Position numbers and translations under genes: made by a program. The notes beneath the pieces are model-generated. The model searched no databases. It saw nothing but the letters and a program-made list of their open reading frames with translations, and was not told the origin of the DNA. Below, in pieces: positions 6,070 through 9,527 of a stretch of 9,527 nt of DNA; the stretch's first letter is position 1, and the number at the start of each line of letters is the position of its first letter. The DNA is from Pelobacter sp. UBA5610 (lineage in GTDB: Bacteria > Desulfobacterota > Desulfuromonadia > Desulfuromonadales > Syntrophotaleaceae), in the NCBI GenBank assembly GCA_002424645.1, contig DIKU01000058.1:31117-40643 (forward strand). The letters are read 5' to 3'.

Positions 6070-7259
6070 CACTCCTCCTCAATCCGATTTGGCACCACCT
6101 TCTCCGACATGATTTGCAGAGAATCGCGGTAGGGGAAAAAAGCCAGGCTCACTGGTCCGGCACGTTCAACATTGTACATAAGGTCTCGCAACTCATCGGC
6201 ATCCACATCCCGGGAACTGACGAAATCACGCGTCTGCAGCTTGAGTAACAACCTGGCCGGATCGCGTGTACCGCGCACCCCGGAAACGGCCAGAGTTCCT
6301 ATTTCAGAGATAGCGTCCTCGACAGACACGGACTTTTCCGCAGCCATCTGCCGGTGATATGCCATAATCGCCAGATACTCGAAATCAGCACCCAGAGCAA
6401 CGGAAAAATCCTGCGAAAACCACGCCAGACCGTTTCGCGGCGCGGTCAACACTTCGTATGGCAGATTCAGGGCAAAAGGCAAACCGGGACGCACTTGCCG
6501 GGCTGCGGCCCGCACCTCGGCAGCCAACCGCAAAAGGCTGCGGTTTTTCCAGCGAGCCCAATCGTAAAACGTCTCCCCGAGACGACTTACACGCACCTTG
6601 CCATCCGCATCCTTGCGCGTCTCGGGAAAAAGCTGTGCAGGGGACAGCATCCGACCGGTATCGCGCAAGCAAACACCCAGGGCAGCGCTGGAGAACCCCT
6701 CCGTCTGTCGCAACACCAGGTCATCCTGCAACAACACCCCATCGATATCGTAACGCGCCAGGTCCTCGAACAAAGTGGCCATACGTTGCCGCACCTCCGG
6801 ACGAAAGGGGTCCAAGGCTTCGCAGGGCACGATCCGGCCACTGGCCGGATCGTAACGCCGGCCACACCAGGCATCCCCCTCGATCAACGGCGTACTGAGG
6901 GTGGTCATCCAAGCGAACACCTTGAGCCCGGCGGCATGGGCCAGCGTGGTTATCGAACCAAGAACATCGGCTACCACCGGAGCTGCTTCGGTGGAGAAAT
7001 AAACACCGGATTCCCCCTGCGGTTGCACAAACGGGTAGTAGCGGTCGCCGGGGCGCTGAAATACCCGAAAAATCACGGTATCAAGCCCCATGCGGCGCAT
7101 GCGCGCAAACTCGGCGGCCACTTCCGGGTAGTTGCGGCAGGGTAAGTAACTTACCTGCGCGGCACGGATGCGCGGAGCGGCCGTTGCCGGCGGAACCGCT
7201 GCCAGCACAAAGGTCGCCGCCAGCAACATCAGACATATGCCGCGCCACGGATGGATCAT
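6069..7259 (-). CDS. Secreted glycoside-hydrolase-like protein related to the PgaB C-terminal domain (GHL13)
   Basis: This 396-residue protein has a Sec signal peptide: positive start, hydrophobic core CLMLLAATFVLAAV, and probable cleavage near residue 27 after PPATA. The mature part reads as a TIM-barrel glycoside hydrolase-like protein. It has GLDTVIFRVFQRPGDRYYP (about 58-76), AGLKVFAWMTTL (110-121), IDGVLLQDDLVL (172-183, a typical acidic barrel-strand motif, Asp179/Asp180) and YLAIMAYHRQM (295-305). This resembles the C-terminal hydrolase domain of PgaB, which acts on partially de-acetylated poly-N-acetylglucosamine in the periplasm. The PgaB N-terminal NodB deacetylase domain is absent: the barrel starts almost at the mature end. 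No pga gene is nearby, so substrate and activity are unknown. The ATG at 7259 overlaps the radA stop (ATGA), with GAGGTG 5 bases upstream. Its last codons encode Glu-Glu-Glu and supply the moaC ribosome site. Family placement is by eye. Confidence 0.8.
   Translation of the reverse strand: MIHPWRGICLMLLAATFVLAAVPPATAAPRIRAAQVSYLPCRNYPEVAAEFARMRRMGLDTVIFRVFQRPGDRYYPFVQPQGESGVYFSTEAAPVVADVLGSITTLAHAAGLKVFAWMTTLSTPLIEGDAWCGRRYDPASGRIVPCEALDPFRPEVRQRMATLFEDLARYDIDGVLLQDDLVLRQTEGFSSAALGVCLRDTGRMLSPAQLFPETRKDADGKVRVSRLGETFYDWARWKNRSLLRLAAEVRAAARQVRPGLPFALNLPYEVLTAPRNGLAWFSQDFSVALGADFEYLAIMAYHRQMAAEKSVSVEDAISEIGTLAVSGVRGTRDPARLLLKLQTRDFVSSRDVDADELRDLMYNVERAGPVSLAFFPYRDSLQIMSEKVVPNRIEEE
6074..6079 (-). 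promoter_or_regulatory. moaC ribosome binding site embedded in the upstream gene
   Basis: AGGAGG on the minus strand lies within the terminal GAG GAG GAG codons of the GHL13-like gene, 4 bases before the moaC ATG. Together with the TGATG stop-start junction this indicates coupled translation and decides between the GTG and ATG starts. Confidence 0.8.
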
Positions 7260-8611
7260 GTGAACACCTCGTTCAGAGCTTCTTCGACATTACGCACACC
7301 GCGCAACTCCATGCCCGGCGGGGCTTCAACCGTCTTGAGGCAACTGGCAGGCAGGTAACACCGATCAAAACCGAGTCGGGCGGCTTCACGCACCCGTAAT
7401 TCCGGACGCGATACCGCCCTCACCTCGCCTGCCAGACCGACTTCACCGAACAGCATAAGCTTGGGTGGCACCGGACGATTCAGGTGACTGGAGGCGAGGG
7501 CCGCGATAACCCCGAGGTCGGCTCCCGGTTCGGAAAGCCGCACCCCGCCAGCGACATTGAAAAAAATATCCTGGCTGAGCAGCGACATTCCCACTTTTTT
7601 TTCCAACACCGCAACCAACAGCGCCACCCGGTTGGGGTCGATGCCGATGGCGGTGCGGCGTGGCTGACCAAAATTGCTCACCGAAACCAAAGCCTGCAAT
7701 TCAACCAGTATCGGACGGGTCCCCTCCAGAGTCGGCACCACCACACTGCCGGCCGCCCCCTCGGGACGCTCGGCCAGAAACAACTCGGAAGGATTGAGCA
7801 CTTCGGCTAAACCGCCCTCTTTCATCTCGAATACACCGATTTCATTGGTGGAACCGAAACGATTCTTGACCGCCCGCAGAATCCGGTACGGATGCCCGGC
7901 ATCGCCTTCAAAATAAAGCACCGTGTCGACCATATGCTCAAGCATGCGCGGACCGGCAATAGCGCCATCCTTGGTGACATGGCCGGTAATAAAAGTTGAT
8001 ACTCCCTGCCCTTTGGCCAAGTGCATCAAGCGACCGGCACACTCACGAACCTGGCTGACACTGCCGGGGGCCGATTCCAGGTCGGCGGTAAAAATTGTCT
8101 GTATGGAATCAACAACCAGGAACCGGGGTTTAAATTCACGCACCCGTTCCAGAATGGCCTCAAGGGACGTCTCGGGAAGGAGAAAAAGATCGTTGGCGCT
8201 CACGTTGAGCCGCTCGCCGCGCATTTTAACCTGACGCATCGATTCCTCGGCGGTGACGTACAGCACCGGACCGGAATTAGCCAGACGGTCGACTGCCTGC
8301 AACAGCAAAGTGGATTTACCGATACCGGGAGCGCCACCGATAAGAATCAGTGAGCCCGGCACCACCCCCCCTCCAAGCACCCGATCCAACTCCGACAGCC
8401 CACTGGGGCAACGCTGTTCGGCAGTGGTTGCCACCTCGGACAGACGCTGCACCACGGTGGCCGCGCCACCGCCGCCAGAACGCGACACGGAAGGCGGCTC
8501 GCGGCGTTCCTCAACCATGACATCCCACTGGCCGCAATCCGGACAACGTCCAAGCCATTTGGGACTCTGGTAGCCGCATTGCTGGCAGATGTAGCAAGTC
8601 TTTATCTTCAA
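7256..8611 (-). CDS. radA: DNA repair/recombination protein RadA (Sms)
   Basis: RadA is a RecA-like, hexameric ATPase that drives branch migration of recombination intermediates. From a TTG start at 8611 the product is 451 residues, the usual family size. A C4 zinc finger opens the protein (CQQCGYQSPKWLGRCPDCG, Cys9/Cys12 and Cys23/Cys26). Walker A GGAPGIGKST follows at 92-101 (Lys99), then Walker B FLVVDS (about 164-169), the RadA signature KNRFG at 249-253, and a C-terminal Lon-protease-like domain (NVAGGVRLSEPGADLGV, about residue 352 onward). The TTG has GAGGAG at 8620-8625, 8 bases upstream. A longer GTG start at 8656 lies inside the spacer of a strong promoter and has no ribosome site, so I rejected it. 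The stop overlaps the start of the secreted protein gene by 4 bases (ATGA). Confidence 0.96.
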   Translation of the reverse strand: MKIKTCYICQQCGYQSPKWLGRCPDCGQWDVMVEERREPPSVSRSGGGGAATVVQRLSEVATTAEQRCPSGLSELDRVLGGGVVPGSLILIGGAPGIGKSTLLLQAVDRLANSGPVLYVTAEESMRQVKMRGERLNVSANDLFLLPETSLEAILERVREFKPRFLVVDSIQTIFTADLESAPGSVSQVRECAGRLMHLAKGQGVSTFITGHVTKDGAIAGPRMLEHMVDTVLYFEGDAGHPYRILRAVKNRFGSTNEIGVFEMKEGGLAEVLNPSELFLAERPEGAAGSVVVPTLEGTRPILVELQALVSVSNFGQPRRTAIGIDPNRVALLVAVLEKKVGMSLLSQDIFFNVAGGVRLSEPGADLGVIAALASSHLNRPVPPKLMLFGEVGLAGEVRAVSRPELRVREAARLGFDRCYLPASCLKTVEAPPGMELRGVRNVEEALNEVFT

Positions 8612-8637
8612 ACGTTGTTCTCCTCGATAAGGGCGAC

Positions 8638-8666
8638 ATTCTATGGTCTTTGCCACCGGGTGTCAA
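8638..8666 (-). promoter_or_regulatory. Sigma-70-type promoter of the radA operon
   Basis: On the minus strand a perfect TTGACA (8661-8666) is followed after exactly 17 bases by TAGAAT (8638-8643). Transcription would start near 8631, a few bases before the GAGGAG ribosome site at 8620-8625 and the TTG start of radA, leaving a leader of only about 20 bases. It probably drives radA, the GHL13-like gene and moaC together. Confidence 0.78.
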
Positions 8667-8683
8667 TGACGCCCTGCCCCTTC

Positions 8684-8698
8684 CGCAATCTCATTGCG
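8684..8698. promoter_or_regulatory. Operator-like palindrome CGCAAT-CTC-ATTGCG between divergent promoters
   Basis: Perfect 6-bp arms at 8684-8689 and 8693-8698 flank a 3-base centre. A further half-site CAATGA at 8713-8718 pairs with TCATTG at 8691-8696. The dyad lies about 18 bases upstream of the radA -35 box and about 35 bases upstream of the candidate -35 box of the flavoprotein gene, so one regulator bound here could touch both. No regulator gene is adjacent. The symmetry is directly visible; the function is inferred. Confidence 0.4.
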
Positions 8699-8732
8699 TC
8701 TACGATTAGTAACAATGAAAACAACCTGCGGC

Positions 8733-8762
8733 TGGACTGGATTCCCGATTATCTGCTATATT
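8733..8762 (+). promoter_or_regulatory. Possible promoter of the GlcD-type flavoprotein gene
   Basis: TGGACT (8733-8738) and TATATT (8757-8762) are 18 bases apart. Transcription would start near 8769, giving a leader of about 120 bases. The -10 box is good and the -35 box is weak. Confidence 0.45.
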
Positions 8763-8765
8763 AAC

Positions 8766-8785
8766 CCTCTTAAGCACTCAAGAGG
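8766..8785 (+). promoter_or_regulatory. Inverted repeat at the predicted transcription start of the flavoprotein gene
   Basis: CCTCTT (8766-8771) pairs with AAGAGG (8780-8785) around 8 bases. It begins 4 bases after the candidate -10 box, so it could be a repressor operator overlapping +1 or a 5'-terminal mRNA hairpin. It is not followed by a T-run and is not a terminator. Confidence 0.35.
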
Positions 8786-8886
8786 TCTCTCAACAACACA
8801 GAGCCTTTTTATCTCTAACTCAGTTTCAGGCTGGATAAGCATGTTTTCCAGATAGAAACTCACTAGCGAAGGACCCGTTGCAACCC

Positions 8887-9527
8887 ATGTTGGAAAAACG
8901 CCTTGTAAACATATTGCAGGATATTGTCGGCAAAGAATACGTTTCTACCGAGCAAGCCGATCGCATCTGTTATTCCTACGATGCCACCCAGCAGCAGTTT
9001 TATCCCGATGTGATCGTCAAACCGGCGGACGCAGCGCAAATCAGCCTGATTCTTAAAATGGCCAATTCTGAAAAAATCCCCGTCTACCCGAGGGGCGCGG
9101 GCAGCGGCTTTACCGGCGGCAGCGTACCGGTCAAGGGGGGGATCGCACTGGTGCTTACCCGCCTGAACCGCATCTTGCGCATCGACCAGGACAACCTGGT
9201 CGCCGAGGTGGAGCCGGGCGTCGTCACGGCTACCCTGCAAAAAGCCGTTGAAGAGGTGGGGTTATTCTACCCGCCCGACCCGGCTTCCCTCAAGTTCAGC
9301 ACCCTGGGAGGCAATGTGGCCGAATGTGCCGGCGGACCACGCTGCGTCAAATATGGAGTCACCAAGGACTACGTCCTCGGCATGGAAGTCGTTACCCCCC
9401 TGGGTGACATCATCCGTACCGGTGGCGAAACCATGAAAGGGGTGGTCGGCTACGACCTGACCAAGCTGATGGTCGGTTGCGAAGGGACTCTGGGCGTCAT
9501 TACCAGAATCATTCTCAAACTGCTGCC
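8887..9527 (+). CDS. glcD: GlcD-type FAD-linked oxidase (glycolate oxidase / D-lactate dehydrogenase family), N-terminal part, truncated by window edge
   Basis: The frame from ATG 8887 stays open to the window end (213 codons; members usually have about 450-470). It encodes the PCMH-type FAD-binding domain: YPRGAGSGFTGGSVPVKGG (67-85) for the pyrophosphate, YPPDPAS (128-134), TLGGNVAECAGGPRCVKYG (139-157), and GYDLTKLMVGCEGTLGVIT (188-206). Such flavoproteins oxidise 2-hydroxyacids such as glycolate or D-lactate, often passing electrons to an iron-sulfur partner (GlcF type), which could lie beyond the edge. The substrate cannot be fixed from this half. The start is slightly uncertain: the nearest ribosome-site-like GAAGGA (8868-8873) is 13 bases from the ATG but only 4 from an in-frame TTG at 8878, which would add three residues. 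The gene is divergent from radA. The symbol is by family, not proven. Confidence 0.88.
   Translation, partial: MLEKRLVNILQDIVGKEYVSTEQADRICYSYDATQQQFYPDVIVKPADAAQISLILKMANSEKIPVYPRGAGSGFTGGSVPVKGGIALVLTRLNRILRIDQDNLVAEVEPGVVTATLQKAVEEVGLFYPPDPASLKFSTLGGNVAECAGGPRCVKYGVTKDYVLGMEVVTPLGDIIRTGGETMKGVVGYDLTKLMVGCEGTLGVITRIILKLL

Noticed and set aside
8863..9240. Minus-strand ORF opposite the flavoprotein gene
   Set aside because: It is a shadow of the plus-strand FAD-domain coding sequence, which shows clear family motifs.

Overview
The window looks like chromosomal DNA of an anaerobic deltaproteobacterium of the Desulfuromonadales / Pelobacter-Syntrophotalea type. This is inferred from gene content (acetylating acetaldehyde dehydrogenase, GAF-domain NtrB-like kinase, TraR/DksA protein, GlcD-type flavoprotein) and a moderately GC-rich coding style. 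No taxonomic search was possible. I see no mobile element, CRISPR array, rRNA or tRNA.

Layout. (1) Positions 1-1091, minus strand: the N-terminal 363 codons of a CoA-acylating acetaldehyde dehydrogenase, cut by the window edge. (2) 1092-2065: about 970 bases without a convincing conventional gene. This stretch holds the dehydrogenase leader with several inverted repeats, a compact potential RNA junction, a weak small ORF, and a strong intrinsic terminator near 1946-1977. (3) 2066-8611: six minus-strand genes. In transcription order they are radA, a secreted PgaB-C-terminal-like (GHL13) protein, moaC, a small PH-like membrane protein, a dksA-family gene and a cytoplasmic GAF-domain histidine kinase. 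radA, the GHL13 gene and moaC are translationally coupled by ATGA and TGATG junctions behind one clear sigma-70-type promoter. dksA has its own good promoter and probably carries the kinase with it. The terminator at 1946-1977 closes the block. (4) 8612-8886: a divergent promoter region with an operator-like palindrome. (5) 8887-9527, plus strand: the N-terminal 213 codons of a GlcD/D-lactate-dehydrogenase type FAD oxidoreductase, cut by the right edge.

Functionally this is mostly housekeeping: DNA recombination/repair (RadA), molybdenum cofactor synthesis (MoaC), transcription control (DksA-like) and signalling (orphan kinase), flanked by two fermentative or redox genes (acetaldehyde/acetyl-CoA and 2-hydroxyacid oxidation). 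I do not see a clearly new multi-gene system. The parts most worth a second look are the structured non-coding stretch at 1638-1707, the alternative hairpins in the dehydrogenase leader, the palindrome between the divergent promoters, and the stand-alone GHL13 protein inserted between radA and moaC.
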